A DNA stretch of 64,000 bases from Antilocapra americana (GCA_007570785.1 ML660774.1:4829433-4893432); one strand, 5' to 3'. Counted from the first letter of the stretch, positions 11,812 to 22,994 are shown. Notes: generated by a model not told the origin, from the sequence alone. Translations and numbers: made by a program.

Positions 11812-13055
11812 CGGTTCAGTTCAGTTGCTCAGTCATGTCTGACTGCAATCCCATGGACTACAGCACGCCAGGCCTCCCTGTCCATCACCAACTCCCAGAG
11901 TTTTCTCAAACTCCTGTCCATTGAGTTGGTGACACCATCCAACAGTCTCATCCTCTGTCATCCCCTTCTCCTCCTGCCTTCAGTCTTTCCCAGCATCAGA
12001 GTCTTTTCCATTGAGTCAGTTCTTTACATCAGGTGGCCAGAGTATTGGAATGTCAGCTTCAGCATCAGTCCTTCCAATGAATGTTCAGGACTGATTTCCT
12101 TTAGGATGGACTGGTTGGATTTCCTTGTCATCTAAGGGACTTTCAAGAGTCTTCTCCAAATCAGAGTGCAAAAACATCAGTTCTTCAATGTTCAGCCTTC
12201 TTTATGGTCCAACTCTCACATCCATACATGACTACTGGAAAAACCAAAGCTTCGACTAGATGGACCTCTGTTGGCAAAGTAATGTGTCTGCTTTTTAATA
12301 TGCTGTCTCTGGGAGTTGGTGATGGACAGGAAGGCTTGGCGTGCTGTGGTTCATGGGGTTGCAAAGAGTTGTACATGACTGAATGACTGAACTGAACTGA
12401 ACTGAACTAGGTTTGTTATAGCTTTTCCTTAAAGGACCAAGCATCTTTTAATTTCATGGCTGCAGTCACCATCTACAGTGATTTTGGAGCCCAAGAAAAT
12501 AAGTCTGTCACTGTTTCCATTGTTTCCTCATCTATTTGCCATGAAGTGATGGGGCCAGGTGCCATGATCTTTGTTTTTCGAATGTTGAGTTTTAAGCCAG
12601 TTTTTTCACTTTCCTCTTTCACTTTCATCATGAGGCTCTTCAGTTCCTCTTTGCATTTTGCTATAAGGGTGGTGTCATCTATATATCTGAAGTTATTGAT
12701 ATTTCTCCCAAAAATCTTGGTTCCAGATTGTGATTCATCCAGTTCAGCATTTCACATGGTATACTCTACATGTAAGTTAAATAAACAAGGTGATGATATA
12801 CAGCCTTGACATGCTCCTTTCCCAATTTGGAACCAGTCCATTGTCCCATGTCTGGTTCTAACTGTTGCTTCTTGACCTGCTTACAGATTTCTCAAGAGGC
12901 AGGTAAGATGGTCTGGTATTCCCATCTCTAAAAATTTTCCAGTTTGTTGTGATCCACACAGTCAAAGGCTTTAGTGCAGTCAATGAAGCAGAAATAGATA
13001 CTTTTCTGGAATTCTCTTGCTTTTTCTGTGATCCAATGGATGTTTCCAATTTGTT
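11812..13055 (-). mobile_element. BovB (RTE) LINE, 1.1 kb of 3' half, with nested insertion
   Basis: The longest BovB copy here, on the minus strand. From its 3' terminus ('ggttcagttcagttgctcag') it runs through the ORF C-terminus into the reverse-transcriptase region near 13050. Minus-strand translation retains motifs such as KSRHITLPTEVHLVEALVFP and VVMYGCESWTIKKAEH. Further in is the stretch near 'ccacacagtcaaaggcttt', which encodes the conserved KAFDCV(D)HN region. Several stops and frameshifts make it inactive. A second BovB tail in plus orientation is inserted at about 12309-12408. Confidence 0.95.
12309..12408 (+). mobile_element. Nested BovB 3' tail, opposite orientation
   Basis: About 100 bp beginning 'ctgggagttggtgatggac' and ending in the 3' pentamer repeat 'ctgaactgaactgaact'. 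This is the BovB/ART2 3' terminus. It splits the minus-strand host element between 'tatgctgtct' and 'aggtttgttatagc', which are contiguous in other BovB copies (compare 3116-3140). No clear target-site duplication is visible. It is one of the shortest possible 5'-truncated insertions. Confidence 0.88.
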
Positions 13056-13299
13056 TCAAACTTGGACCACTAAAATATTTTTCAGGTAGAAGTATATTTT
13101 ATCACTGATGTTTTGGAAATGCTGGTGCACAATGATGATAAAAAATCATATGAGTCATTTTAAAATATTGTAACATATTAAAATATTTTAACATTTTAAA
13201 ATATTGGACATAAAAACTATCCCCTTATTACCAGCACTCAGAGTGGACCTGCTCCTCTCTCCTTGCCCCTGACACATCCACTGCTTCTACATTAATCTC

Positions 13300-13570
13300 A
13301 TTTTATGAAACAACCTAGAGACCTTACCACATCATTGCATAAGGTCTATCTCATTCTTTTTATGACTGCATAATATCCCACTCTATAGATGTAGCCATAC
13401 ATACTTTTATAAATGCTTAAATTTTTATTAGTACCAAGAGTGCTGAAATGTATGTTCTTATGCATGCATCTTTGCATAGGATTGTATCTGTAAAATAAAT
13501 TCTTGGAATTATGTTTCTTCCTAGATCTCGTATTCTCCAGTGAGAATACTCTGCCAAATGCCCCTCATTG
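13300..13570 (-). mobile_element. Old L1 fragment
   Basis: Diverged L1 in reverse orientation. It has 'tctttttatgactgcataat' with 'cccactctatagatgtagcc', then 'catctttgcatagg', 'aaataaattcttggaatt' and 'tctgccaaatgcccctc'. This is the layout of old mammalian L1M 3' sequence. Confidence 0.6.
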
Positions 13571-14143
13571 GACACCCCTGTGTCCTCTGGACATCACTGC
13601 TCTTGTATTCCTACTTTCAACCTTTCAATTTTGTTTTTTCCCTTAACCTCTTTTCATCCTGTTTCAACCTGTGTGTCACCACCAGGTTTTCTTTTCATCA
13701 TATTACTCCTCTGTTCCAGAATCTGCCATTGGTTTATGGCAATGGCTCATGAACTGCCCTCTTCAGAGAAGGCTCTAGAAGTTCAGAAGAAGGCTGAGGA
13801 CCTGTTCCTGTGGTACCAGGATGTGACACGGACAGGTTCATTAGCAAACATGCCTTCTCTGTGCACACTTGACTCTTCTACCACAGAAAGTTACTTTTGT
13901 TGATGTTATATTTCTTATATATTTGCAATATTTCATATGAAGAAACATTTCTACTGAGGAATGTGTGTGTGTCCGCTAGAACATAACCACCACAAAAAAG
14001 GAATTTTTGTATGTAATAATATGATGCTTTGGTTTTGGACCCACTGTATCCCATCAGTCTACAACAGTCCCTGACATATACTCAGAAATGTGTTAGATAT
14101 AATCAAAATATTCATTACATACTCATTAAATTATTCATATTAT
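13571..14143. other. Unassigned stretch
   Basis: Overlapping short reading frames exist at 13540-13903, but neither shows a domain. I see nothing else that can be named. Confidence 0.3.
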
Positions 14144-14170
14144 ACACACACACACACACACACACACACA
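14144..14170. repeat. (AC)n microsatellite
   Basis: A perfect AC dinucleotide run of 27 nt, likely polymorphic. Confidence 0.98.
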
Positions 14171-14325
14171 GACCTAACACTCACCCCCACACTTCTCTGC
14201 CTGACTTTCATATCCATCTGCATTTATTTCTACCCTATCTGAGCTTGCAAGATTTACTTTCTCCTGACTCCACTAACATGAAATCAGATCAGTCCTCTAC
14301 CGACTCCATCTTTATTGCTGTAGCA

Positions 14326-14880
14326 GTTTGCTAGGGCTCCCAGGACTAAGTGTCACAAATAGAGCTGGATTAAGCAATAGAAATGTATCATTTCACAGCT
14401 CTGGAGAGCAGCAGTTCAAGACCAAGGTTTGAGCAGGGCCACACTCCCTCTGAAGGAAGATGGTAAAAAGCGATTCCAGCCCTCTCTTAGCTCCTGGTAT
14501 TTACTGACTTGTGCTGGTATAATTCCAGTCTTCACAAGGCAATGCACTTCCGTCCAAATTTCCTCTGTTTATGAGAACATACCAGTTATGTTGGCTCCCC
14601 TGGAGAAGAGAATGACAACCCACTCCAGTATTCTTGCCTGAAGAATCCCATGGACAGAGGAGCCTAGCGTGCTGAGTCCAAGGGTTGCAGAGTCGGACAC
14701 GACTAAGCAACTAACACTTTCACTTTGTGGGGCTAGCAGCTCACCTTACACCAGCTTAACTAACTATACCTGCAGCAACCCTATTTACATACAAGGTTAC
14801 ATCCTGAGGTACTGGGGATTAGAAATTCAACATGTGGATTTTCAGGAGCACACAATTCAACCCCTAAGGATTGCCACTCT
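14326..14880 (+). repeat. Ancient interspersed repeat (second unassigned family), split by a SINE
   Basis: It has the pattern 'gtttgctagggctcccagg', 'catttcacagctctggag', then 'catcctgaggtactgggga', and ends 'cacacaattcaacccctaag'. This is a common eutherian repeat whose family name I cannot assign with confidence. A Bov-A unit at 14597-14727 interrupts it. A second copy in the same orientation is at 54402-54795. Confidence 0.65.
14597..14727 (+). mobile_element. Bov-A SINE unit (truncated)
   Basis: It contains 'cccctggagaagagaatg', 'caacccactccagtattc', and the end 'gagtcggacacgactaagc' followed by 'actttcacttt'. The tRNA-like head is missing, so it is a Bov-A type half unit or a 5'-truncated Bov-tA. 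Confidence 0.9.
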
Positions 14881-15046
14881 TTGAATTGCTAACCCCAGCT
14901 CTGTTCCTTCTCCCTGGAATTCCCTGTTTGCTCTTGAAATATTTGAATTTTGCTGAAGATCAGAAGGTTAAACTTGACTCACACTTTAATAACTTGATAT
15001 TTTTTTCATTTTGTCTCTCTCCATGACAGTAGGTCCTTGAGAACAT

Positions 15047-15090
15047 AATGATAGATAGATAGATAGATAGCGATAAATAGATAGATAGAA
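15047..15090. repeat. (GATA)n microsatellite
   Basis: Tandem GATA/GATAG units with one 'cgataaat' interruption. A homopurine run follows directly. Confidence 0.95.
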
Positions 15091-15092
15091 AT

Positions 15093-15141
15093 GGAAGGAA
15101 GAAGGGAGAGGGGGAGGAAAGAAAGAAGAGAGAAGGAAGAA
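15093..15141. repeat. 49-nt homopurine tract
   Basis: An uninterrupted run of A and G with no pyrimidine. Such tracts can form intramolecular triplex (H-DNA) when they have mirror symmetry. Only partial mirror symmetry is seen by eye. Confidence 0.9.
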
Positions 15142-15213
15142 CACATTTCCCATTGTCTGGGGAAGCCTCTAATCTCAGATTCCTCAAATTGCCATGAGTG
15201 TTTGATGGTGGAA

Positions 15214-15455
15214 ATAGCTAAAATTTATGAAGGATCCATCAAACATTGGATGCTGCTCTAAACTCTTTACATACTAATGCATTTCATCTTTACTGCAACT
15301 CTGGATGATAATGCAATCATCATCCACATTTATTTGACAAAGGGATTCCCACAAAGGTTAAGTAACTTGTTTAAAGTCTTGAATGAATTGGTGATTTCTT
15401 GGGAGTTGTACCTAGGCTCTTTGTCTCCAGAGATCATATGCTCCATAGCACTATT
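15214..15455 (-). mobile_element. MIR SINE
   Basis: Reverse-orientation MIR. Its order is 'ctctaaactctttacatact', 'aatcatcatccacattta', and 'aaggttaagtaacttg', the usual MIR core with the 'ggttaagtaacttgccc' motif. It is moderately diverged. Confidence 0.75.
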
Positions 15456-15507
15456 CTAAATTGCCTGTTTTGTAAGGAAATAAAAAATAATATGTCCCTA
15501 AATCATA

Positions 15508-16472
15508 CACTGTTTTTTATTAATTTATTTTTTATTGAAGGATAATTGCTTTACAGTATTTTGTTGTTTTCTGTCAAACCTCAACATGAATCAGCCATAG
15601 GTATACATATATCCCCTCCCTTGTGAACCTCCTTCCCATCTCCCTCCCCACCCCACCCCTCTAGGTTGATACAGAGCCCCTGTTTGAGTTTCCTGAGCCA
15701 TACAGCAAACTCCCATTGACTATCTCTTTTACACATGGTAATGTAAGTTTCCATGTTACTCTTTCCATACATCTCACCCTCTCCTCCCTTCTCCCCATGT
15801 CCGTAAGTCTATTCTCTATGTCTGTTGCTCCATTGCTGCCCTGTAAATAAGATCTTCAGTACCATTTTCTATAGTCTGTATATATGTGTTAGAATAAAAT
15901 ATTTCTCTTTCTCTTTCTGACTCACTTCATTCTGTATAACAGGTTCTAGGTTCATCCACTTCATTAGAACTGACTCAAATGCATTCCTTTTTATGAGTGA
16001 GTACTATTCCATTGTGTACTATGCACCACAACCTCTTTATCCATTCATCTGTTGATGGACATCTAGGTTGCTTCCATGTTCTAGCTCTTGTAAATGGTGC
16101 TGCAGTGAACAATGGGATACATGTATCTCTTTCAATTTTGGTTTCCTCAGGGTATATGCCTAGGAGTGGAATTACTGGGTCGTGTGGTAGTTTTATTCCT
16201 AGCTTTTTTTAAAGAAATCTCCATACCATCTATAGTGGCTGTATCAATTTACATTCCCACCAACAGTGCAAGAGTGTCCCCTTTTCTCCACACCCTCTCC
16301 AGCATTTATTGTTTGTAGACATTCTGTTGATGGCCGTTCTGACCAGTGTGAGTTGATACCACTTTATAGTTTTGATTTGCATTTCTCTAATAATGAGCAA
16401 TGATGGGCATCTTTTCATGTGTTTGTTAGCCATCTGTAAGTCTTCTTTGGAGAAATGTCTGTTTAGATCACC
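15508..16472 (-). mobile_element. L1 LINE 3' fragment (about 960 bp)
   Basis: A long reverse-complement L1 3' end. It starts in the T/A-rich tail ('ttattgaaggataattgctt') and includes 'ctcaacatgaatcagcc'. It continues through 'cattctgtataacaggttc', 'catctaggttgcttcc' and 'ttacattcccaccaacag' to 'ggagaaatgtctgtttag'. It is fuller than the copy at 1276-2110 and has no large deletion. There is no intact ORF2 reading frame. Confidence 0.9.
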
Positions 16473-18214
16473 AAAACAGAAAATAATAAGGAAACACAAA
16501 TCTTACACTCTTAAAGGGGTAATGTTTAAATAAAGTTGTATCAGGAATCCTAGGGAAATGGGGTTAAGATTTTCAGCAAATAGACTTATTCATTTTTCCC
16601 AGGTCTCTCCCATTCACTCCTTCTCTCCCCCATTTATCTCTTCTCTCCTCCATATTTTCCCAATATCTTCCCATCCAGACTTGAGAATCACTTAAGATAG
16701 CTGGGTCATTCCCAGCATATTAGCACATGGGGCTCTCTAGTGGGACTGAGTGTTTCTGCTCCCTTTTTGACTTGCAAACCTAGAATTTTCTGTCCATTGC
16801 CTGGTACACCTGTATGCCTGTTCAGTGGATTAATCTAACCTTGAGTTTGGGCTCCACAGACAAAGTCCACTCTGTTCAAGAATGTTATGACTATGTTGAG
16901 AGACTTGTTTGATAGGCCCTCCTGAGAGAACTCAAGTCTATATCTGCCTGCTGGGATATTTCAACACAGCCTCAATAAGTTGTAATTGCTGAGAAAGAAT
17001 GTCAAGGATGGCTTTATCAGAAAGCTGTTAATAAGAATCATTTTATGATTATTCTAATAAAAGACAGTGTACAATTTTTCATTTTAGATATGGAATTCAC
17101 TTTTCATAGATTATCCAAAAGTGTATCTTAGCCAAGAAAAATGTATTACTAAAAGATAAACAGCTTATAAAATGAATACTACTTCTAGAAATTGATCTCT
17201 ACATTCAAGGTAAATGAATTGCAAGTATTGATTAATACTTTGGAGTGAACACCATTTCATAACTTTTAATTAACCACTAGGTGATATGTAATGGAAACTA
17301 CATAATGTAATATATATGAATTTGAAAAATGGGAAGGTAAAAGGGTTCTGCCCCTTGGTCCCATTGTGGTAAAAAGTAATTACTGGAGTGACCAGTTTAT
17401 TATCATGTTTTCTTCTCTGGTAATTCTGGATTATTAATGTCCCAAAGCACAAAGTGATACTGCTGTATTAGTTCTCTTGGCCTTGAAATGATCTATAACA
17501 CAATTTAAGACCCATGCACTGTGTTGCCATTTAAAATGGATCATTTTAACCCAGCCAAAGATCAAGAAAAAAAGAGAAGGCAAGGGCTCTGATAGAACTA
17601 GAAAAGAAATTCACTGGTATGTTTTCTTTTGAGAATACTAGCCGTACTAAATAGTAATATTAGTTTCACCACAGATCCCTTACATGGTAGTAACAGAAAA
17701 ACAGTTATACTTGGTTGTAGAGCAGGAGATATTCTAGGTACCACATCAGCATGTAGAATTCATGTCAAAACAGAAACAATAAAGGCATAGTCTTCACGTA
17801 CAAAACTTTTATAAGCACTGAGCTTGTATTGCAGGAAGAGCCCTGAATTTAAATGAATCATTTATGCCTCTGCTGCCCTAGGGTGAGTACAAGGTACATT
17901 AATAATGCAGTGTTTATTTGAAATATTTTATTATAACACACATTTATTACCAAAAAAAAAAATCTAAACAGCAGAAAAAAAGCCAGTATTGCACAAGTTC
18001 AGCATTCTGGACAAGTTATTTTCCAAATAGGATTCTTGGCAAATTATATCATTTCTTTCAATACTTCACCTGTGACACTATAAATAATACATATTTATTT
18101 AAGTAGAGGTATTATACACTGCTACTTGTGTTGTACATAATTTATAGAAAATGATCTACCAACATGTGTAGGTAATGTCCTCCATGAAAGCGAATGGTTC
18201 CAACTAGAAAGTGA
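16473..18214. other. 1.7-kb stretch without recognised repeats
   Basis: AT-rich sequence with no named element and no credible reading frame. The segment around 17340-17500 has higher complexity. It is not assignable from sequence alone. Confidence 0.4.
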
Positions 18215-18226
18215 TGAAGATCTCTA

Positions 18227-18499
18227 TGGAGAAGGCAATGGCACCCCACTCCAGTACTCTTGCCTGGAAAATCCCATGGACAGAGGAGCCCGTAGGCTGC
18301 AGTCCCCGGGGTCGCTAAGAGTCAGAGGCAACTGAGCGACTTCACTTTCCCTTTTCACTTGCATTGGAGAAGGAAATGGCAACCCACTCCAGTTTTCTTG
18401 CCTGGAGAACCCCAGGGACGGGGGAGCCAGGTGGGCTGCCGTCTCTGGGGTCGCACAGAGTCGGACACGACTGAGCAAGTGAACTGAACTGAACTGAAC
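18227..18499 (+). mobile_element. Bov-A2 dimeric SINE with 12-bp TSD
   Basis: Two related Bov-A monomers in tandem. The first begins 'ggagaaggcaatggcacccc'. The second begins near 18366 with 'ggagaaggaaatggcaaccc'. A short 'cttcactttcccttttcac' linker lies between them. The 3' end is the BovB pentamer run (TGAAC)n. Perfect target-site duplications 'tgaagatctcta' lie at 18215-18226 and 18500-18511, although the first four bases of the right copy overlap the tail repeat. It is full length and low in divergence. Confidence 0.96.
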
Positions 18500-18644
18500 T
18501 GAAGATCTCTAAGAGTTGCCTAACTGTAGGAGTAAATTTGGCTTCTTAACAGGTTATTTCATATTGTCAACCTGTCTTCCCTTATAAATATGAGGGTGAT
18601 TATTACTAAAATATTTCATATGTAAATGGATCTGTTTACTATAT

Positions 18645-18842
18645 GCATGTGCTCAGTTGCTGTAGTGTCCAACTCTTTTCTACCCCATGCCAGGCTCCTC
18701 TGTCCATGGCATTTCCCAGGCAATACTGGAGTAGGTTGCTATTTCCTCCTTCAGGGGATCTTCCCAACTCAGCAATCAAACCCATGTCTCTTGTGTCTCC
18801 TGTATTGGCAAGCAAATTCTTTACCACTAAACCACCTGGGAA
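18645..18842 (-). mobile_element. Bov-tA SINE (first arm of inverted pair)
   Basis: Reverse orientation, from 'catgtgctcagttgctgtag' through 'ggcaatactggagtaggtt' to the head 'accacctgggaag'. Minus-strand box B is degraded (its plus-strand text is 'cagcaatcaaaccc'). It is followed head to head by a plus-strand copy. Confidence 0.94.
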
Positions 18843-18844
18843 GA

Positions 18845-19041
18845 AGTGGTAAAGAACATGCCTTCCAGGGCAGGAGATGTAAGAGATGGGGGTTTGATTT
18901 CTGGATCAGGAATATTCCCTGGAGGAGGGCATGGCAACCCACTCCAGTGTTCTTGCCTGGGAAATACCATGGACAGAGGAGCTTGGCAGGTTACATATAG
19001 TCCATAGAGTTGGACACGACTGAAGCGACCGAGCATGCATA
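18845..19041 (+). mobile_element. Bov-tA SINE (second arm of inverted pair), 12-bp TSD
   Basis: It begins at 'agtggtaaagaacatgcc', about 16 bp short of the usual head. Box B reads 'gggtttgatttc', and it ends 'cacgactgaagcgacc'. Exact duplications 'cacctgggaaga' flank it at 18833-18844 and 19042-19053. The left duplication lies inside the head of the neighbouring minus-strand SINE, so this copy inserted into the end of the older one. Confidence 0.94.
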
Positions 19042-19144
19042 CACCTGGGAAGATCCTATTTATTAAATATATGTAGCAAGTAATACGAGAATGCCATTCT
19101 ATTTACTCCTCAAAGGGCTTCTATACCCAAGATACAATTACCAG

Positions 19145-19310
19145 CCTGGGTTTAGGATCATCCAGACCACCTTCACTGTGATCTTGGAAGCAACCAGATC
19201 TTCCATAATTCCAATTTTAGCTGCTTATTAGATTTATGATTCGGGGCAAGTTTTTTTATCTCCATGACTTTCCTTTTCCACATCTGAACAGTAACAGCTG
19301 CCTCACTAAA
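19145..19310 (+). mobile_element. Possible MIR fragment
   Basis: Weak MIR-like order: 'gattcggggcaagtttt' resembles the 'ttgggcaagtt' core, followed by 'cctttccacatctgaacag'. It is very diverged. Confidence 0.35.
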
Positions 19311-19859
19311 TCAGTAGAGAAAAGAAATAAGAAAAAAATATGCAAAACTCTTTATTGCCTGGTGCTCAACTGTTTTATTTCTCGCTATGGCCCTTTATAC
19401 CCAAGAAACATACTTACTGCGTAGCAGTTTAGTGGTTGCCTATTTTCCCCAGCAAGTTGATTATTCAGAGGGAAGAAAGAGCTTTCCCATCTTTCCATTC
19501 CCTCTAATCAATCAAAGGCCTGGTACCTGGTAGTTCTGATCCATGCATTAATCATACATTAATCGGATCCCTTTTGCTATACTCTGGTGTCTGGGCTGGG
19601 ATGGTCACTGGTCTGGCTCAAGGAAGCAGTTCTGACATATCTCTGGCACATGTAAAGAATTCTACCCAACATGGAATAGGGATTTTTTTCCCCTCTTTTT
19701 GTTTTTCTTAATAAAATGATATCCCTCAGAACTTCTTAACAAGTTGCAGAATCCCAAAATATATCATTTTGATAGTACCTTGGGATATTTGCCCCCTCTA
19801 GAGAGTCAGTCATCATGTTTGCATATGCAGAATATACTGCAAATGTTATATGCACTTCT

Positions 19860-20075
19860 GCTATAATAATCATGCTGTTAGAGTCTGTCCAGAGGACGTT
19901 GTAATATGATAAAACCACTACACAAGATTCCAGGTCCCCTGTCTTGAGCATGTGTCTTAATCTCTCCAAACCTTACTTTCTTTTCCTATGATGTAGAGAG
20001 TAATGCAAAATCCACTGTGATTCTTTTAAGTGAGTTTGAATACATGTTAGATACTCTAAAAATATATGATTTGCT
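19860..20075 (+). mobile_element. MIR SINE
   Basis: Forward MIR pattern: 'cttaatctctccaaacctta', 'tttcttttcctatgatgtag', then a segment corresponding to 'ggttgttgtgaggattaaat'. It is diverged but the motif order is right. Confidence 0.55.
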
Positions 20076-20127
20076 TTGTTACTTCCATATATGGTGCTAA
20101 CACACATTTCTTACACAAAATGAAGAA

Positions 20128-20320
20128 AATGAACATTTATTGAGTATCTTCTGTCAGCTAAGGGATTTTCAAATATTTTCTCATTTAAACCTGCAAGTAC
20201 TTCTGTGAGTGAAGTGATATTAACTTCCCTTATTGTCCAAGGAAACTGTACTTACTGAAATTAACTAAGATCAGATGACAAATAAGCAACTAGGCTGGAT
20301 TCAGATGCAGCTTCTTCTTT
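20128..20320 (-). mobile_element. MIR SINE
   Basis: Reverse MIR: 'aacatttattgagtatcttc', 'tctcatttaaacctgcaag', and 'aaggaaactgtactt', then 'aactaggctggattcagatg'. The motif order matches the full core. Confidence 0.8.
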
Positions 20321-20479
20321 TCTCTTGTACTGTAGAAAAATCTACTCTAGGGGGAAGTATTCTAGCAGTTAGTATGATGTGTTATCATCAAGATTAATGA
20401 TAATTATATTTCACTTCTATAACAGTGTATAAGAGTGCTTTCACATGCATTATAGATCCTAGCAATAGTGTTCTCTTTT

Positions 20480-20670
20480 ATGTGCCAGTAATTGTGCTAC
20501 ATACTTTGCATATAGTGTCATCAGTCATCCAAATAAATTACATGGTGGGTGTGATCCTCATTCTGTTTACAAACTGAGACTCAAAGGGTTGAATACTTTG
20601 CTTTGCCATGGGGCTCATAAGTGGTGTGCGGTTCTTCCCCTCAGCTCTGATGGCTGAGCTTTCTGGAACC
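20480..20670 (-). mobile_element. MIR SINE
   Basis: A second reverse MIR 160 bp on: 'tgccagtaattgtgctacat', 'gtgtgatcctcattctgttt', and 'caaactgagactcaaagggt'. The 3' part is diverged. Confidence 0.7.
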
Positions 20671-20795
20671 AACTTTGTTATCTAAAGTAGTTGTTACAGT
20701 GTATTTTGAGCAATGCAGTTTGACATAGAGTCAGTTAATATGACTTCCATTACTCAGAGAAGGACATCAAAACTCAAGAAAATATTCTGAAGTAC

Positions 20796-20928
20796 AGGGA
20801 ATTCTCTGGTGGTCCAGTGGTTAAGACATCACTTTCCAATGCAGGGGAGAGGGGGATGAATCCTAGTCAGAGAGCTCAGATCCCACATGCCTAGCAGCCC
20901 CAAATCCAAAGTTTAATAAAAAAAAATA
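20796..20928 (+). mobile_element. CHR-type SINE
   Basis: Cetartiodactyl tRNA-derived SINE: 'agggaattctctggtggtcc', 'agtggttaagacatcac', 'ttccaatgcagggg', then 'agctcagatcccacatgcc' and an A-rich tail. It differs from Bov-tA in lacking the BovB-derived body. Confidence 0.88.
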
Positions 20929-21219
20929 TTGTAACAAATTCAATGAAGGACTTTAAAAATAGCCCACATCAGAAAACATTTTTAAAAATGTCTTGAAGTA
21001 GGAAGGTGGGGACTAGAACAAGGGCAGAGTCTTAGTTGGCACATAGTGAGGGCTAAAATATACCTTACAGAAACCTGAACTCTACTACAGGCTCACGAAA
21101 TGGCCTTCCTTCTGCTATATTCCTGTTATCTCGTTGTAAAAGACCAAGTCTGTTTTCCATATATGACAAACATGCTTCCATAAGGAATGTAGATTTTTGC
21201 ATGTGCTGTAGATGTTTCT

Positions 21220-21437
21220 GTGGGCTTCCCAGCTGGTGCTAGTGGCAAAGAATCCACCTGCTAATGCAGGAAACTCAAGAGACTCAGATTTAATCCCTGA
21301 GTTGGGAAGACCCCCTGGAGGAAGAAATGGCAACCCACTCCAGTATTCTTGCCTGGAGAATCCCATGGACAGAGGAGCCTGTGGGCTGCAGTTCATGGGG
21401 ACTCACAGAGTTGAACACACATTCATATACACACATA
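21220..21437 (+). mobile_element. Bov-tA SINE with 11-bp TSD
   Basis: The head is 'ggcttcccagctggtgctag'. Box B is degraded ('cagatttaatccc'). The body runs to 'cacagagttgaacacac', with a 'cacacat'-rich tail. Exact duplications 'tagatgtttct' flank it at 21209-21219 and 21438-21448. Confidence 0.95.
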
Positions 21438-21569
21438 TAGATGTTTCTATACTTTCTCAGTTCATTGACTTTTTTCTGTTTCAGTTCATTTGAAGCAAAT
21501 GACTGCCTCAGATACCTTACACGAGGCTGCCTTTGATTTCAAAACCAACAAATCTTTTCCACATCTTAT

Positions 21570-22475
21570 GTCAGCAGAGAAATACAAATTAAAACAATGA
21601 TATACCCCTATCCATCTATTAGAATGGCCCAAATCCAAATCACTGTCCACACCAGCTGCTGATAAGGATGTAGAGCCACAGGAACTCCCATTCATTGTTG
21701 GTGGGAGTGCAAATTGGTCCAGCCACTTTGGAGGGCATTTTGGCAGGTTCTCACAAAACGAAACATGCTCTGACCATGCACTCCAGCAATGGTACTCTTT
21801 AGTATTTACCCAAAGTTGAAAATTTATGTTTACGTAAAAACCTGGACACAGATGTTTATAGCAGCTTAATTCATAATTGCCAACACTTGGAAGCAGTTGA
21901 GCCGTCCTTCAGTGGGTGAATGGATAAATCAACTGTGGTCCATCCAGACTGTGGATTATGCAAGGCTGAAAAGAAATGAGCTATCAAGCCATGAAAAGAC
22001 ATGATGGACAGTTAGGTGCATATTACTCAGTGCAGGAAACCAATCTCAGAAAGGCTTTGTGCTATGCGATTTCAACTATGTGACATTCTGGAAAAGCAAA
22101 AGCTATAGAGACAATAAAATGATCAGTGGTGCCAGAGGCTAAAGGAGAGGAAAGGATGATTAGGCAGAGCACAGATGATTTTTACAACAGTGTTGAACTA
22201 CTCTGTATGATTCTGTAATGGTGGATATATGCCATTTGTCCAGATCCATAAAATGTAGCACATAAAGAGTGAACCCTAGTATCAACTATGGACTTCGGGT
22301 GATGAAAAGTGTCACTGCAGTTTCATCCATTGTAACAAATATACTGCTTCAGTGGGGGGTGTTGGTAGTGGAAGAGGCTGTGCAAGCGTAGGGCAGGGGG
22401 TATATAGAAAATATTGTACCTTCTGCTCAATGTTGCTGTGATGCTAGAAACTGCTCTAGAAAATAAAGTCTATTA
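21570..22475 (+). mobile_element. Old L1 (L1M-type) 3' end
   Basis: Plus-strand L1. It carries ORF2 C-terminal region sequence ('aaatacaaattaaaacaatg', 'cattgttggtgggagtgcaa', 'gcaatggtactctttag', 'gtgaatggataaatcaactg'). The 3' UTR follows ('gaaccctagtatcaactatg', 'gggggtatatagaaa', 'aaactgctctagaaaataaa') and ends with a polyadenylation signal-like AATAAA. The diverged 3' UTR type points to an L1M-age element that predates ruminants. Confidence 0.88.
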
Positions 22476-22771
22476 TATATGGAGCAAAATGCCATGTAAA
22501 ACAAGCAGTTCAATACATATTAATGGCTGTGGATGAGAATCATGATGGAAATTTGATAGTTTCATCAATGTAGTAATCATGTATTGAATGTCTGCAGTGT
22601 ACATGTCATAGGACTCAGAGGTAGGAGAACAGAGCAGTTGCAATTATGCCAGTGCCCACAAAGACCTAGCAAAGCTCTCATGTTAAAATAAGGACTTTCA
22701 GAACATACTGTTTCAAAGAAGTGCTTTACTACTTCCATTCTTTTAAATGGAAAGACCAAGAATAACAACAG

Positions 22772-22994
22772 GGCTTCCTGGGTGACGCTAGTGGTAAAGA
22801 ACCTACCTTCCAATGCAGGAGACCTAAGAGGTATGGGTTCATTCCCAGTGTCGGGAAGAGTTTCCCCTGGAGGAGCATGTGGCAATCCACTCTGGTATTC
22901 TTGTCTGGGAAATCCCATGGAAAGAGGAGCCTGGTGGGCTACAGTCCTTAGGGTCACAAAGAGTTGGACACGACTGAAGCGACTTAGCAAAAGA
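22772..22994 (+). mobile_element. Bov-tA SINE
   Basis: The head is 'gggcttcctgggtgacgcta'. Box B reads 'gggttcattccc', and it ends 'ggacacgactgaagcgac' with a 'ttagcaaaag' tail. The flanking 'aataacaa' words (about 22761 and 23001) suggest an imperfect target-site duplication. Confidence 0.95.

Noticed and set aside
22577..22990. 137-codon minus frame starting with a recurring RVQLF...PLSMGFPRQEY-type peptide
   Set aside because: The same peptide appears at many places (for example near 18224, 21115 and 38468) because it is the antisense translation of the Bov-tA body.
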